Positions 12,871 to 23,436 are shown, counted from the first letter of the stretch. The stretch: DNA of 64,000 bases from Datura wrightii (GCA_035772735.1 JASDFA010000008.1:1594501-1658500); one strand, 5' to 3'. Notes: a model not told the origin generated them from the letters alone. A program made the numbers and translations.

Positions 12871-12904
12871 GTTGCTTGTTATTTCGGGAAAAATTTCCCA
12901 CTAG

Positions 12905-12912
12905 TATAAATA
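12905..12912 (+). promoter_or_regulatory. E1 LTR TATA box
   Basis: TATAAATA sits in ccactagtataaatagca. The same context occurs in every LTR of the family: 23987-23994, 39676-39683, 48061-48068, and in reverse at 36855-36862 and 54993-55000. Transcription would start about 30 bp downstream. Confidence 0.75.
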
Positions 12913-13867
12913 GCACACTTAGGTTATTTTTTAAAGGGGAGTTTTTTTAGTTTTAGTTTTTTTAGCCTGAGTTCAGAAGTGGGAGCAGGAACGTGGTTTT
13001 GTGGCAGTTGAAGAATAGAAAAGATAAGAGTTTTCTTCTCTTCCCTTCTTTTTTTCCTTCAATTGTATGCATGATTCTCACTCATTCTAGGATGATTAAT
13101 CCAAGAATGAGTGGCTAATTCCTCTCTTGCTGAGGTTTTGAACTTGTGAAATGAAAGTTGGTAATAATTGATATGGGTTCTTCTTCTTCTTGCATGTTGT
13201 TCTATTAATTCTTGTGCTTATTACATTCTTGATTGGCCACCATTAATGTATATCTAAAAAGTCCAATTTCACTCGAGAGAGCATGAAATTGGAAAGTTGT
13301 GAATTAATAGGGTATTATTCTTAACTTGATTTGGGAAAATTGGGTTTTGATGTGCTTTCTTGATAGAAATATACTTGAAAGCCGTATTAGTCAATTTAGG
13401 AACCGGAATTGTAGTGTTAGGTCATAAATTGCATTTGATCACAGAAATGTAGACGAATGGTTTATGAAGCTAAAGTGAAATTAAATACGGAAGTTTTAAT
13501 TTCTAGGCAAACGTTCTTGGCTAGCAATATAAAGAAGTAGATGACCAAATTATCATGATTATCAAGTTCATTACTCGTTCTTAACCTTGGCATGTGCATA
13601 TCCATTGTCTAAACTCAACGTAAATAGTAGTTATTAATTTTAGTAGATAATTAGTTTAGAAACAAAACTCACTCAAATCTTGGTTGGATTGTTGTTAACA
13701 TAGTTAGAAATAGAATAGAGATATAGTAAACTAGGCAGTTTTGCATATCTAGAGCAGCCTCCTTGGATCGATACTTGGCTACTTAGCCACTTTATTACTT
13801 GTTTGACCACGTACACTTGCGTGTCGGTGTATAATATATACCGAGCAGCAGAGCGCGAACAAGTTTT

Positions 13868-13884
13868 TGGCGCCGTTGCCGGGG
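13868..13884 (+). promoter_or_regulatory. E1 primer binding site, tRNA-Asp, perfect 17/17
   Basis: tggcgccgttgccgggg is an exact complement of the plant tRNA-Asp 3' end including CCA. It is the minus-strand primer site for reverse transcription. Confidence 0.92.
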
Positions 13885-14025
13885 AGGCTAGGCGATTTAT
13901 AAAATTTTGTTTAGTGTAAATTTACTGTATTTGTATTTTTATCTTCTTAAGTGTTAACAACTTGGTCTTAGCCTGTATTTTGCAGATTTTTATTTCTGTG
14001 AACACTGGCAAGGGACAAGGAGCTG

Positions 14026-16410
14026 GTGGAATCTTACTTAGAGCCAGAACGTAAATTGCATAGTCAACGTAGAGAAGCTCTTTGGAAGAAGTTGCAGTTG
14101 CTCAAACAGTCTATGATGGAGCAACCCAATCCACCAGTTGTGCGGGCAGTGTTAGTGCCCGAGGAAGTAGCAGCCAGGTCGGTTCGCGAGGTGGCAATCC
14201 CACACGCTAATAATGTACATTCCAGCATCCGCAAACCAGAGCCTGGGGGGAGATTTGAGTTAAAGCAAAATATGGTGCAACTTTTGCACACTAGCGGGCA
14301 GTTTACCGGTCTCCCTCACGAAGATCCGCAACAACATCTCCAGAACTTTTTGGAGATAAGTGACACTTACATCCCCGCTGGAGTGTCACCTGATTATGTT
14401 CGGCTCACCTTATTTCCATTTTCCTTACTTGGTGAAGCCAAGAGGTGGTTAAAAGCTGAACCACCCAACTCTATATCAACGTGGGATGATCTTGCAAAGA
14501 AGTTCTTGATCAGATTTTTTCCTTCAGGTAAAACAGCTAAACTTAGAAGTCAGATTCTAAGTTTTAAACAGAGGGAAGGAGAAAATCTTTATCAAGCCTG
14601 GGAAAGATTCAAGTCCATGTTGCGGGACTGTCCTCATCATCATCAGTCAAATGAGGTGTTGGTCCACACTTTTATTGAGGGTTTGGAACCCCACACTAAA
14701 ATTTTGTTAGACTCAGCAGCTGGAGGGCAAGCGCTGGAGAAGACTTATGAGGAGCTGTACACTTTGCTCAACCGAATTTCACAAGGCAATTCGGAATGGA
14801 ATGCAGATTCTTCAAGAGGTGGAGCAAGGAAAGCAGCGGGAGTGCTTGAAGTGGATGGATTCACAGCTATCGCTGCACAGATAGCTGCTTTGCAAAATCA
14901 GTTAAACACTCACTTCAGCAATATGAATTTGAACCAGCCGTCAGCCTCAGTTAATGCAGTCCAACAGATGTGGTGTGAAGTGTATGGTAGTAGTGAGCAT
15001 TCAGCTGAATGCTGTGGTGCAAATCCTGATTCTGTCAACTTTGTGGGCAATGCACAGAGGAATCAACAGCAGTTTGGTGGTGGCTACAACTCGAATTGGA
15101 GGAATCATCCAAATTTTTCATGGGGTAGCAACAATCAACAAGGCCAGGGTTCAGGGCAGGGTATGCACAGAAACCAAGGAGGGCAACAAGGCTATCAGAA
15201 TCAGTTTAGAAATCACAATGCCCCTCCTCCACCACCATCACCGACTATTGAGGAAATGTTCAAGACCATGATTGCCAACCAGGAACAATTGCAGGCTGAC
15301 TATGTCAAACTGGCGGCCGAAGTAAAGAACAATCAATTGGCAACCAAGGCTCTTGAATATCAGTTTGGGCAATTTGCCAGTGCCCAAAATACTAGACCAA
15401 GGGGAGGACTACCTAGCGACACGGATCCCAATCCTAAGCAGGTAAATGCAGTGACCACGAGGAGTTGTTTACAATTAAAGGAGGTGGAACCGGAAAGACC
15501 GCCTCAGAAGTCAGGAGCAGCAGATGTTGAGGGAGAACAAACCTCAGATACGGGGAAGACCAAAGAAGCTGAACCAACAAGGCCTCCACCCCCATTCCCT
15601 CAACGACTTAAGAAACACAAGGAGGAGGCGTGTTTCCAGAAATTCATGGAGGTACTTAAACAGGTACATGTTAACTTACCTCTTGTTGATGTCTTGCAGG
15701 GTGTGCCAAAATATGCAAAGTATATCAAAGACATCGTGGCCAACAAAAGTCGCTTGACCGAGTATGCCACGGTGGCTTTAACGGAGGAATGCACATCCCG
15801 TATTCAGAACAGGTTGCCCACTAAACTGAAGGATCCTGGAAGTTTTACTATCCAGCTGACGATTGGGCAAAGTATCCGAGCTCGTGGGTTATGCGACTTG
15901 GGGGCAAGTATAAATCTGATGCCATCTTCGGTATTCAGAAAGTTAGGGCTAGGGAGTCCTAGACCTACAACAGTGATCTTGCAGCTAGCAGACAGGTCTT
16001 TAGCTAAGCCGGATGGCATTGTGGAGGATGTGCTAGTGCAGGTAGGCTCCCTCATTTTTCCGGTAGATTTCATTGTTCTGGATTTTGAGCCAGATGCAGA
16101 AGTCCCATTTATTTTGGGACGACCATTTTTGGCAACCGGAAAGGCATTGATCGATGTAGCTGCGGGTCAACTCACGATGAAAGCACATGACAAGGTGGAG
16201 GTATTTAATTTGTTAAAAACCATGAAGCTGCCGGCTATACATGAGCAGCTTTCGGAAATCAGCGTGGTTGAACATGTAGAAAGTACGCCGGCTGTTGAAT
16301 CTCAAGACCCATTGGAGAGAGCGCTTACGCATTCTGATCATTTTGGGGATGGAGAAGCTTGTGGAATGGTTCAATTGTTGGATGGAGCACCTAAATATCC
16401 AAGAAGATAG
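14026..16410 (+). CDS. E1 gag-protease polyprotein (Athila type)
   Basis: The 794-codon open frame has no ATG at its start; the first in-frame ATG is 14113, and the ATG used by E4 (ATG TTG AAC ACT) is altered here to ctgtgaacact, with a frameshift after it. Residues are counted from 14026. A retrotransposon gag/capsid domain covers about 85-245 (GEAKRWLKAEPP, FFPSGKTAKLRSQ, QAWERFKSML). A zinc knuckle near 315 is damaged: CEVYGSSEHSAEC has Tyr where E5 keeps Cys. A Gln/Asn/Gly-rich RNA-binding stretch is followed by a Pro-rich linker. The aspartic protease has its active site CDLGAS with Asp at 624. The frame ends with TAG at 16408, and the same frame then runs on toward pol. Its role is virus-like particle formation and polyprotein cleavage. 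Confidence 0.92.
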   Translation: MESYLEPERKLHSQRREALWKKLQLLKQSMMEQPNPPVVRAVLVPEEVAARSVREVAIPHANNVHSSIRKPEPGGRFELKQNMVQLLHTSGQFTGLPHEDPQQHLQNFLEISDTYIPAGVSPDYVRLTLFPFSLLGEAKRWLKAEPPNSISTWDDLAKKFLIRFFPSGKTAKLRSQILSFKQREGENLYQAWERFKSMLRDCPHHHQSNEVLVHTFIEGLEPHTKILLDSAAGGQALEKTYEELYTLLNRISQGNSEWNADSSRGGARKAAGVLEVDGFTAIAAQIAALQNQLNTHFSNMNLNQPSASVNAVQQMWCEVYGSSEHSAECCGANPDSVNFVGNAQRNQQQFGGGYNSNWRNHPNFSWGSNNQQGQGSGQGMHRNQGGQQGYQNQFRNHNAPPPPPSPTIEEMFKTMIANQEQLQADYVKLAAEVKNNQLATKALEYQFGQFASAQNTRPRGGLPSDTDPNPKQVNAVTTRSCLQLKEVEPERPPQKSGAADVEGEQTSDTGKTKEAEPTRPPPPFPQRLKKHKEEACFQKFMEVLKQVHVNLPLVDVLQGVPKYAKYIKDIVANKSRLTEYATVALTEECTSRIQNRLPTKLKDPGSFTIQLTIGQSIRARGLCDLGASINLMPSSVFRKLGLGSPRPTTVILQLADRSLAKPDGIVEDVLVQVGSLIFPVDFIVLDFEPDAEVPFILGRPFLATGKALIDVAAGQLTMKAHDKVEVFNLLKTMKLPAIHEQLSEISVVEHVESTPAVESQDPLERALTHSDHFGDGEACGMVQLLDGAPKYPRR

Positions 16411-16575
16411 GAATTTCAGTCCTTGATGAGATCACTAGAGCCGTTGCCGAAACCATCGGTTGAGGAGGCACCGAAATTGGAGCTGAAAGAATTGCCTCCC
16501 CATTTAAAATATATCTTTTTGGGGGAGGGAGAGACGTTACCAGTTATTATCTCTGCAGACTTGACAGAGGAATAG
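16411..16575 (+). other. E1 protease-RT linker between two in-frame TAG codons
   Basis: The frame of gag-protease stays open for 54 codons after the TAG at 16408-16410 (including LPPHLKYIFL and PVIISADL, the conserved Athila linker) and then meets a second TAG at 16573-16575. The E3 homologue has Gln (CAG) at the second position (ADLIDWQ). Gag, linker and pol are therefore one reading frame with two amber codons, not a frameshift. Confidence 0.85.
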
Positions 16576-19377
16576 GAACAGGCAGCTTTGGGAGTCTTAA
16601 GGAAGAGGAAGAAAGCAATGGGTTGGCAAATGTCCGACATTCAGGGTATAAATCCAGCTTTCTGCACGCACAGGATATTTATGGAGACAGGAGCCAAGCC
16701 AACTGTTCAGCCCCAGAGGAGACTTAATCCAGCAATGAAAGATGTGGTAAGGAAGGAAATAATTAAGTGGCTTGATGCAGGTGTAGTCTACCCAATTTCA
16801 GACAATGAGTGGGTCAGTCCCGTTCAATGTGTTCCTAAGAAAGGGGGGATGACTGTAATCACCAATGAGAAAAATGAGTTAATCCCCACACGAACTGTCA
16901 CAGGCTGGCGAATTTGTATGGACTACCGAAAACTGAATGAAGCCACAAGGAAAGACCATTACCCCATTCCTTTTATTGACCAAATACTTGACAGGTTGGC
17001 AGGGCAGGAATATTATTGCTTTCTTGATGGGTATTCCGGCTATAACCAAATAGCCATCGCTCCTGAGGATCAAGAGAAGATGACGTTCACCTGTCCTTAT
17101 GGGACATATGCTTTCAAGCGAATGCCGTTTGGGTTATGCAATGCACCCGCCACATTCCAGAGATGCATGATGGCTATATTCCATGACATGGTTGAAGACT
17201 TTGTTGAGGTATTTATGGATGATTTTTCTATTTTTGGTAATTCGTTTGCTACTTGCTTGCAGAATCTTGACAGGGTGCTGGCTCGATGTGAAGAATCCAA
17301 CCTCGTGCTAAACTGGGAGAAATGCCACTTCTTAATGAAGGAGGGGATTGTCCTGGGCCACAAAGTGTCTAAAAAGGGGTTGGAAGTCGATCGTGCTAAA
17401 ATTGAGGTTATTGAGAAATTGCCACCACCAGTATCCGTGAAAGGTGTACGCAGTTTTCTGGGACATGCAGGATTCTACAGACGATTCATTAAAAACTTTT
17501 CCAACATTTCTAGACCGCTATGCAGGCTGCTAGAAAAGGAGGTCAAGTTTGAATTAACCAATGAGTGTGTTGTAGCATTCGAAAAGTTGAAGCAGAAATT
17601 GATAGAAGCACCCATACTTACTTCTCCGGACTGGGAACAACCATTTGAGCTGATGTGTGATGCCAGTGATGTGGCTGTGGGAGCTGTATTGGGACAAAGG
17701 AAGAATAGAGTTTTTCACTCTATTTATTATGCAAGCAAGACGCTGAATACGACTCAGAGCAATTACACAGTCACAGAAAAAGAAATGCTAGCTCTGGTGT
17801 TTGCATTTGACAAGTTCCGGTCTTATTTGGTGGGTTCGAAAGTGGTGGTGTACACTGATCATGCAGCTATTCGATACCTATTCAACAAGAAAGATGCTAA
17901 GCCCAGATTGATCAGATGGATTTTATTGCTACAGGAGTTTGACCTTGAGATTAGAGACAGAAAGGGGAGTGAAAATCAGGTAGCAGATCACTTATCACGA
18001 CTGGAGAGTCGGTCGCATGTGATGGAAAGTGATGACATTAATGAGGAATTCCCAGATGAGCAACTATTGGCAGTAGGAGAAGCAGAAGTTCCCTGGTATG
18101 CTGACATAGTCAACTTGCTAGTGAGCGGAGTTTACCCCCCTGAAGCAACAGACCAGCAAAGAAGAAAATTGAGGCATGACAGCCGATACTATGTATGGGA
18201 CGAGCCATATTTGTTCAAGCAGGGACCAGACCAGGTGATGAGAAGATGCATCCCAGAGAGTCAGGTAGCAGAGGTGCTACGGGGCTGCCATTCGTCGTTG
18301 TATGGAGGGCATCACGGAGGTGAGAGAACAGCACATAAGGTTCTTCAGTCAGGTTTCTTTTGGCCGACCCTGTTCAGAGACTCTATGGAGTATGTCAAAA
18401 TGTGTGATAGATGTCAGCGGACAGGAACAATTGGCAGAAGACAAGAGATGCCTTTGCAGAACATACTGGAAGTTGAGCCCTTTGATGTATGGGGCATTGA
18501 TTTCATGGGTCCATTCCCACCGTCATTTGGAAATCGTTACATCTTGGTAGCTGTAGATTATGTATCAAAATGGGTGGAAGCAATAGCTTGCCCCAGGAAT
18601 GATTACAAGGTAGTAACGAAGTTTGTGAAGAAACACATTCTCACAAGGTTTGGGACACCCCGAGCAATTATCAGTGACGGAGGAGCTCATTTTGTCAATG
18701 CAAGCTTCAAGAAATTATTGGCTAAGTATGGGGTGCGCCATAAAGTAGCCACAGCATACCACCCACAAACGAGTGGGCAAGTGGAGGTGTCAAATAGGGA
18801 GGTAAAACAGATTCTGCAGAAAACGGTGAACATTCAACGGAATGATTGGTGTGGTAAACTTGATGATGCGTTGTGGGCCTACCGAACTGCTTATAAGACA
18901 CCGATTGGAACGTCACCATACCGATTGGTCTATGGCAAAGCATGTCATCTCCCAGTTGAACTAGAGCATCGAGCTTTCTGGGCCGTAAGAAAGTTAAATA
19001 TGGACTTAGAGCTGGCGGGTAAAAAGAGATTGATGCAGCTCAGCGAACTTGAGGAATTTCGCTGGCATGCCTATGAGAGTGCGAAGTACTACAAGGAAAG
19101 AACCAAAAGATGGCATGACAAGCATGTGGTGCATCGCATTTTCGAACCAGGACAGAAAGTTTTGCTTTTTAATTCAAGATTAAAATTGTTTCCTGGTAAG
19201 CTGAGGTCTAAATGGTCTGGACCGTTTGAAGTAGTGAGAATGACCCCTCATGGAGCGGTAGAGCTGTGGCAAGAAGATAGGAGTGCTACGTTCTTGGTAA
19301 ACGGGCAGAGATGCAAGCACTACTGGGGAGATGACCATGATCGGGTCAAATCGTCCATCTCCCTAGTAGAAAATTGA
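16576..19377 (+). CDS. E1 pol: RT, RNase H, integrase (intact domains)
   Basis: Open from just after the second TAG to the TGA at 19375; first ATG 16618. Residues are counted from 16588. RT is about 40-270, with MPFGLCNAPATF and the catalytic box FMDD (Asp 211-212). RNase H is about 345-475 (MCDAS, YTDHAAIRYL). The integrase zinc finger HHCC lies near 565-615 (H...GGHHGG...CDRCQ). The catalytic core has Asp 638 (WGIDFMGPF), Asp 697 (IISDGG) and Glu 733 (GQVEVSNRE), giving the D-35-E spacing. A GPF-like C-terminal module (KWSGPFEVV) ends it. There is no chromodomain. The sequence is typical of the Athila clade. All catalytic residues are present, so the TAG codons upstream are the visible block to expression. 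Confidence 0.94.
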   Translation, partial: EQAALGVLRKRKKAMGWQMSDIQGINPAFCTHRIFMETGAKPTVQPQRRLNPAMKDVVRKEIIKWLDAGVVYPISDNEWVSPVQCVPKKGGMTVITNEKNELIPTRTVTGWRICMDYRKLNEATRKDHYPIPFIDQILDRLAGQEYYCFLDGYSGYNQIAIAPEDQEKMTFTCPYGTYAFKRMPFGLCNAPATFQRCMMAIFHDMVEDFVEVFMDDFSIFGNSFATCLQNLDRVLARCEESNLVLNWEKCHFLMKEGIVLGHKVSKKGLEVDRAKIEVIEKLPPPVSVKGVRSFLGHAGFYRRFIKNFSNISRPLCRLLEKEVKFELTNECVVAFEKLKQKLIEAPILTSPDWEQPFELMCDASDVAVGAVLGQRKNRVFHSIYYASKTLNTTQSNYTVTEKEMLALVFAFDKFRSYLVGSKVVVYTDHAAIRYLFNKKDAKPRLIRWILLLQEFDLEIRDRKGSENQVADHLSRLESRSHVMESDDINEEFPDEQLLAVGEAEVPWYADIVNLLVSGVYPPEATDQQRRKLRHDSRYYVWDEPYLFKQGPDQVMRRCIPESQVAEVLRGCHSSLYGGHHGGERTAHKVLQSGFFWPTLFRDSMEYVKMCDRCQRTGTIGRRQEMPLQNILEVEPFDVWGIDFMGPFPPSFGNRYILVAVDYVSKWVEAIACPRNDYKVVTKFVKKHILTRFGTPRAIISDGGAHFVNASFKKLLAKYGVRHKVATAYHPQTSGQVEVSNREVKQILQKTVNIQRNDWCGKLDDALWAYRTAYKTPIGTSPYRLVYGKACHLPVELEHRAFWAVRKLNMDLELAGKKRLMQLSELEEFRWHAYESAKYYKERTKRWHDKHVVHRIFEPGQKVLLFNSRLKLFPGKLRSKWSGPFEVVRMTPHGAVELWQEDRSATFLVNGQRCKHYWGDDHDRVKSSISLVEN

Positions 19378-19388
19378 GCGTAAAGGCT

Positions 19389-19435
19389 GTCGAGCCGCGA
19401 CGTTAAACCAGGCGCTGCACGGGAGGCAACCCGTG
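19389..19435 (+). other. E1 post-pol double-hairpin module
   Basis: Eleven bases after the pol stop lie gtcg-agccg-cgac (19389-19401) and then cacggg-aggcaa-cccgtg (19418-19435), two short stem-loops separated by the conserved phrase gttaaaccaggcgct. The same module is found at 43125-43171 (E5), 51444-51490 (E4, reversed) and 30283-30328 (E3). Function unknown; RNA structure is inference. Confidence 0.75.
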
Positions 19436-19696
19436 AAAAATATTTTTCTTTCTTTTTCCTTAGTGTAAAGTTTTTCTTTTATTTTATTTTCTCTTCTTTT
19501 TCTTGACTAGGTTTAAATGTGCATTTTAATTAGTAATTTTTATTCTTTTAGTAGGGAATCTAGTCATTTAACCATTTTTTGTTTAGTGAGGTGATTTTCA
19601 GGTATACCGGAGGAAAAATACGTGGAATCGAGAAAACGAGGCGAGGTATGGAAAATAAAATTTGATGGTGAAACAGAGCACTGGCGCGTTGGCGCC

Positions 19697-19832
19697 GTGT
19701 CACGGAGGCAATGCTCCGCGTTGGCCTCCGTGACACGTTGAAGGCAAATCTGGAATTTTTTAAAAATTCCAGTAAGCCAACGCGTTGGCTCCGTGTCATG
19801 GAGTAGGGCCTCCGCGTTAACCTCCATGACAC
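19697..19832 (+). repeat. E1 internal twin 40-bp palindromes before ORF3
   Basis: gtgtcacggagg...cctccgtgacac (19697-19736) and gtgtcatggag...cctccatgacac (19793-19832) are each 40 bp with starts 96 bp apart. Both are followed by acacgttg, as in the LTR copies, and the spacer also resembles the LTR spacer (gttgaagg...ttccagt). This appears to be a second copy of the LTR promoter cassette. Confidence 0.8.
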
Positions 19833-20345
19833 GTTGCCCTTATCCCAGTGCCGGGTCACACCGGGTTTCCGGGTGTTTTCTTAATAAACACCGGGGTGTG
19901 TTTATTAGTTGAGATAAGTCGTGGTAAATATTGTATAATTGGTGAAAGATGACTAGTTCTCATTTTTTAGTGGGACATTGCGTAATATGTGAATTGGTTG
20001 AATTGATTAGATTAGTGTATATAAAATGTTTGTATTGTTGTTTCTATTTGGTTGTTGTTATTGTTGCTAAGTGCCATGGGTGAATAGCTGTCGATGGTAG
20101 GATTGGGTTAGCTGTATGAAGTCTGAGTAGTTCGCTAGCCGGTATGCTGTCGAATTTTTGTGAACGCACTAAGCAATATGTTTATAGTGATTGTGTTTAG
20201 GGTGTAAATAAATCTATCCTTGCTAACATGTTGTAAATATTGTTAAAGACTAAGTGTGGGGTAAATTTTGTTTAACCCGACCTTAGCCAAAACTAACAAG
20301 TTTTTAGCTTAACGTTGTGCTTGTCTGTGTAAATTGACAGGTACA
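19833..20345 (+). promoter_or_regulatory. E1 ORF3 leader
   Basis: Non-coding stretch between the palindromes and ORF3. It holds a hairpin (aataaacac...gtgtgtttatt, ~19883-19904), the first internal polypurine-tract copy (20251-20262, taagtgtggggt) and a splice-acceptor-like aattgacag ending at 20340, five bases before the ORF3 ATG. Confidence 0.55.
20251..20262 (+). promoter_or_regulatory. E1 internal polypurine-tract copy 1 (before ORF3)
   Basis: taagtgtggggt is identical to the terminal tract at 23460-23471. Matching copies are at 44361-44372 in E5 and 50284-50295 (reverse) in E4. Confidence 0.65.
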
Positions 20346-21533
20346 ATGGCCAGCCAACAAGATAAAGGCAAGGGTGCTTCAACCTCAGGCACCGGCAGAA
20401 AGAGAATGAGACTGGGCACTGCTGTCCCAGCTGCACCTGCTGTTCCACGCGGTCAACACCGCCGATACGGAACACGATGGGTGACCGATGAAGGGAAGAA
20501 GTGGTACGCAAAGCATAAGGAGAACAAGTACTTCCCGGAGGAACATATTGCAAGGGAACCACTTGCACAGGAGTTCCCTCGCATCGTACAGAGGATTGAA
20601 GCAGCTGGGCTCAGCTTTATTTTTCAGGAGCCCACGGAGTGCAACCTTCACTTGGTCCGGGAATTTTATGCCAACTGGAACCCGGCCATCAGAAGCCACA
20701 CTATTAAAATCAGAGGGCAGATTGTCACTCTGGAACCCCAGCAGCTGAATGTCATAGTTGGAGCGCGGGACACAGACGCCCACGTTCTCCGCCAGCTCAA
20801 CATCACCCCACCGTACGCCGACATCAGACGTACGTTGTGCGGAGCTCGATCCACAGCCCGATGGAGTAGACACAAAGAGAGGGGTTACCACCAGACTCTG
20901 CCTTATTCGCAGATGAACAGGGAGGCCAGAATCTGGCTAAAAATTGTATGTTCGTGTTTGATCCCGGGAGTACATATGACAGACGTGACCCGGGACCGTG
21001 TCTGCCTGGTGTATGCCCTTATGAAAGGGCTTTTGATTAATGTGGGGGCGGTTATAATATCCGCCATGAAGAGAGCCAGACTACACCAGGGCCACAGATA
21101 CGGGTTTGGCGTACTCATCACCACCTTCCTCCGAGGCCTCGACGTTGAGGAAGAAGCCTTGGATTACATTCCGCAGTTGGAGCGGCGGGCCCTTGATGTG
21201 ACAAAGACCAAGGCCCCCGACACTACACACGGACCTGTGCTGACTATGGGAGAGCGACATGCTCGTGACGACCAGTATATGGCCCGTATGTTCGGTATGC
21301 AGATGCTGCAGCTACGGATAGGTGGGAGACCAGCCACCGAGGATGAATTATGGCAGCTGGAGCTGGACTACCCTTTTGCGAGAACGCCAGAGCTTTATGC
21401 AAGGTGGGGCCAGCCTTTGTGGAGCCGACTGATGACGACGTCCCTACTGATGAAGAGACACGTCGTGAGGACTCTGATGTGGAGTCCGATGACGGCGAGG
21501 GAGCTGATTCAGATATGGGCGACGAGGCCGTAG
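20346..21533 (+). CDS. E1 ORF3, putative plant transposon-type protein; 3' frameshift
   Basis: It starts MASQQDKGKG at 20346. The N-terminus is basic and low-complexity, followed by a globular region with NLHLVREFYANW, REARIWLKIVCS and VCLVYALMKGLLIN. This pattern fits the family annotated as 'putative plant transposon protein' in Athila/Tat elements (Pfam PF20167, from memory). No signal peptide or membrane segment is evident. Compared with E5 (44455-45675), one base is lost near 21378 (ttttgcgagaac against tttggcgaaaac), so the last ~50 residues are out of frame; the normal acidic tail ending EEVEYFD is still readable to 21565 in the other frame. It occupies the env-like position of Athila elements, but there is no evidence it is an envelope protein. 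Confidence 0.8.
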   Translation: MASQQDKGKGASTSGTGRKRMRLGTAVPAAPAVPRGQHRRYGTRWVTDEGKKWYAKHKENKYFPEEHIAREPLAQEFPRIVQRIEAAGLSFIFQEPTECNLHLVREFYANWNPAIRSHTIKIRGQIVTLEPQQLNVIVGARDTDAHVLRQLNITPPYADIRRTLCGARSTARWSRHKERGYHQTLPYSQMNREARIWLKIVCSCLIPGVHMTDVTRDRVCLVYALMKGLLINVGAVIISAMKRARLHQGHRYGFGVLITTFLRGLDVEEEALDYIPQLERRALDVTKTKAPDTTHGPVLTMGERHARDDQYMARMFGMQMLQLRIGGRPATEDELWQLELDYPFARTPELYARWGQPLWSRLMTTSLLMKRHVVRTLMWSPMTARELIQIWATRP

Positions 21534-21609
21534 CACCGGATGAGGAAGTCGAATATTTCGACTGAGCAGGGAGTTTCACCACCCAAAATTTTGTGCTTTG
21601 TATTTTTGT

Positions 21610-21645
21610 GAACACTGAGGACAGTGTTCGATTTAAGTGTGGGGT
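21610..21645 (+). promoter_or_regulatory. E1 stem-loop plus internal polypurine-tract copy 2 (after ORF3)
   Basis: gaacactg-agga-cagtgttc is a perfect 8-bp stem at 21610-21629, closely followed by taagtgtggggt (21634-21645). The same pair is in E5 (45719-45754) and E4 (39091-39126, reverse). Confidence 0.7.
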
Positions 21646-23436
21646 GGGGAGTAGTTAGGTGCTGGGTCATAGGCTCTAAATCTGTTGTATATTCTTCCTT
21701 GACGTTTGTGTATGTCTATACTTTCCCTGTTGTTGTGAACTGATTTGTGAATGATGTGTATATATTTGTTTGTGGCTAATGATGTGTGTCTTTAAAAAGT
21801 TATGGTTGCCTTTGTAAATATTTTGTAAATTTTGTAAATATTTTTTTCTCTATCGATATGATCGATATTTTTCAAAATTTTTGCGAAAGGATGTTGCACT
21901 TATCAACATATTTTGTAAATATTTTTTTCATCGAAATGATCAATGTGTTGCAAAAATTTTGAAGTTTTATTTTTGGGTTTCTCGGAGTTTGTTTTCGGTT
22001 CTTTTACCGAGAATAGTCCCATTGAACCGATGTCATAGTTAGTGAACATTCCCTATGATGGATGGATGACGACCGTCTTAAGGGAAATGTAGTCGATAGG
22101 AGTAGATGATTTGTTTTTAGTTTCTTTGGTGGATTGCATCAATAAACTGTAGTTGCTTATGGTTGCTAAAATTTTGTTGCGTGTGTAATTGATGTTCGAA
22201 ATGCGAAAGTGATTCGTTTGAAAGCATGTAATTGTGTAACTATGTTGAGTTACCTAGGCTATAGAATTTGGTTCATTATGATTGAGGCTTAATCTTGAAT
22301 TCATGTAATTGACTAATTAAAGAGTCTGTGAATGCATCTTGATTCGAGCATGTACATGAAGTGTGAGTGAGGTGTTGCTATTCCATGTCATTGTGAATTG
22401 TCTAGAACTTGTCTAGCGTGTATACAAAGCGAAATGAAGGAGGTGTAGTGTCGGAAAGGATGTAGGCATTTCTTTGTTTTAACCGTTAGTTTCCATTTTT
22501 TTCTTGTCAAGTTCTACCTTTTTATATGTTGTACACCATAGTCAGCCCGTTGAGCCTTTAGCCGATTTCTTTCTTTTGTCCAGAATTGTATGAACTAAGC
22601 TTTATTCCTTCTTTTCATTAGCCTTAAAGTCTATAAGAAGCTCTTAAGCGCTTACAAAGAACAAAAAAATTGTTTCCCAAAGTGTTAAAGAGTGAAAAGA
22701 GTGAAAAGAAAAGAAAAGCAAAGTGAGGAAAGAAAAGATGGTGTTGAAGAGGCACTAGTTGTAATTAAATAAAATTGAGGGTACATGAAAACCTTCCGTT
22801 TGGGGTCAAGTGTGCCTGATGAAATGGGCTGTATGAAAGTAAACCAGCATGAATGGGAGAAAAAGAGAAAAGAGAGGAACAATGTCCATGAGTCAATGGG
22901 AATGAGTTGAAAAGGCGCTTAAGGATGCTAGCAACTATTATTGGCTAATCCAATATATATATACTAGATCCATAGCCCAGTTACAACCCATTAAAAGTCC
23001 TATTTGATCCTACACTGCATTTCTTTATATTAGTGGAGTAATACACTAAGGGCAAGCTTATGGGTCATGACATGATGCATGTGAATTCTTTTGGGAGAGA
23101 GAGTGAAATTAATTTCTATATGCCCTTACGTGCATGTTTGTGTGCTGCACGAGCATAAAAGGGGAAGTTTCTCTCGAGTTGTGAGGGTACATGCTTGATG
23201 AAAGATTGATTTTCGTGTCGGATTTCTTGATTAGTTGATTTGCATGAGTTTGCCGATATCAAGAATCAATTCTTAAAAGTCTAGGAAGCCTCGATGTATT
23301 AAGGTCATTGTCTTGTACGACCAAGCATGTTTTCTTGATGATTTGCAAAAAATCGAATAATCGGTATGACCGTAACGTAAATGGTTGCACCATAGTGACA
23401 AAGGTTGAGATGTGATGTGCATGATTTGTGTATGTG
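21646..23436 (+). other. E1 3' non-coding region
   Basis: No gene is seen. It contains paired atcgatatgatcgat / atcgaaatgatc words (21850-21945), a purine-rich A/G tract (22680-22745, 22855-22885) and long stretches shared with E5 (45755-47514) and E4 (37406-39090, reverse). Confidence 0.75.

Larger units (their letters stand above)
12393..13861 (+). repeat. E1 5' LTR (1469 bp)
   Basis: It begins with a perfect hairpin (cttgggca-gatttata-tgcccaag, 12397-12420). G+C-rich 40-bp palindromes lie at 12736-12775 and 12831-12870, followed by a TATA box at 12905-12912, so U3 probably ends near 12940. It ends CGAACA, six bases before the primer site. Small open frames here are not conserved as protein and are not called. 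Confidence 0.95.

Noticed and set aside
12563..12950. Overlapping open frames on both strands in the E1 LTRs (also 23645-24032)
   Set aside because: They overlie the G+C-rich palindromes, which keep frames open on both strands; substitutions between LTRs are spread without regard to codon position.
20346..21533. Calling ORF3 a true envelope gene
   Set aside because: No signal peptide, membrane helix or cleavage site is visible; only the position matches.
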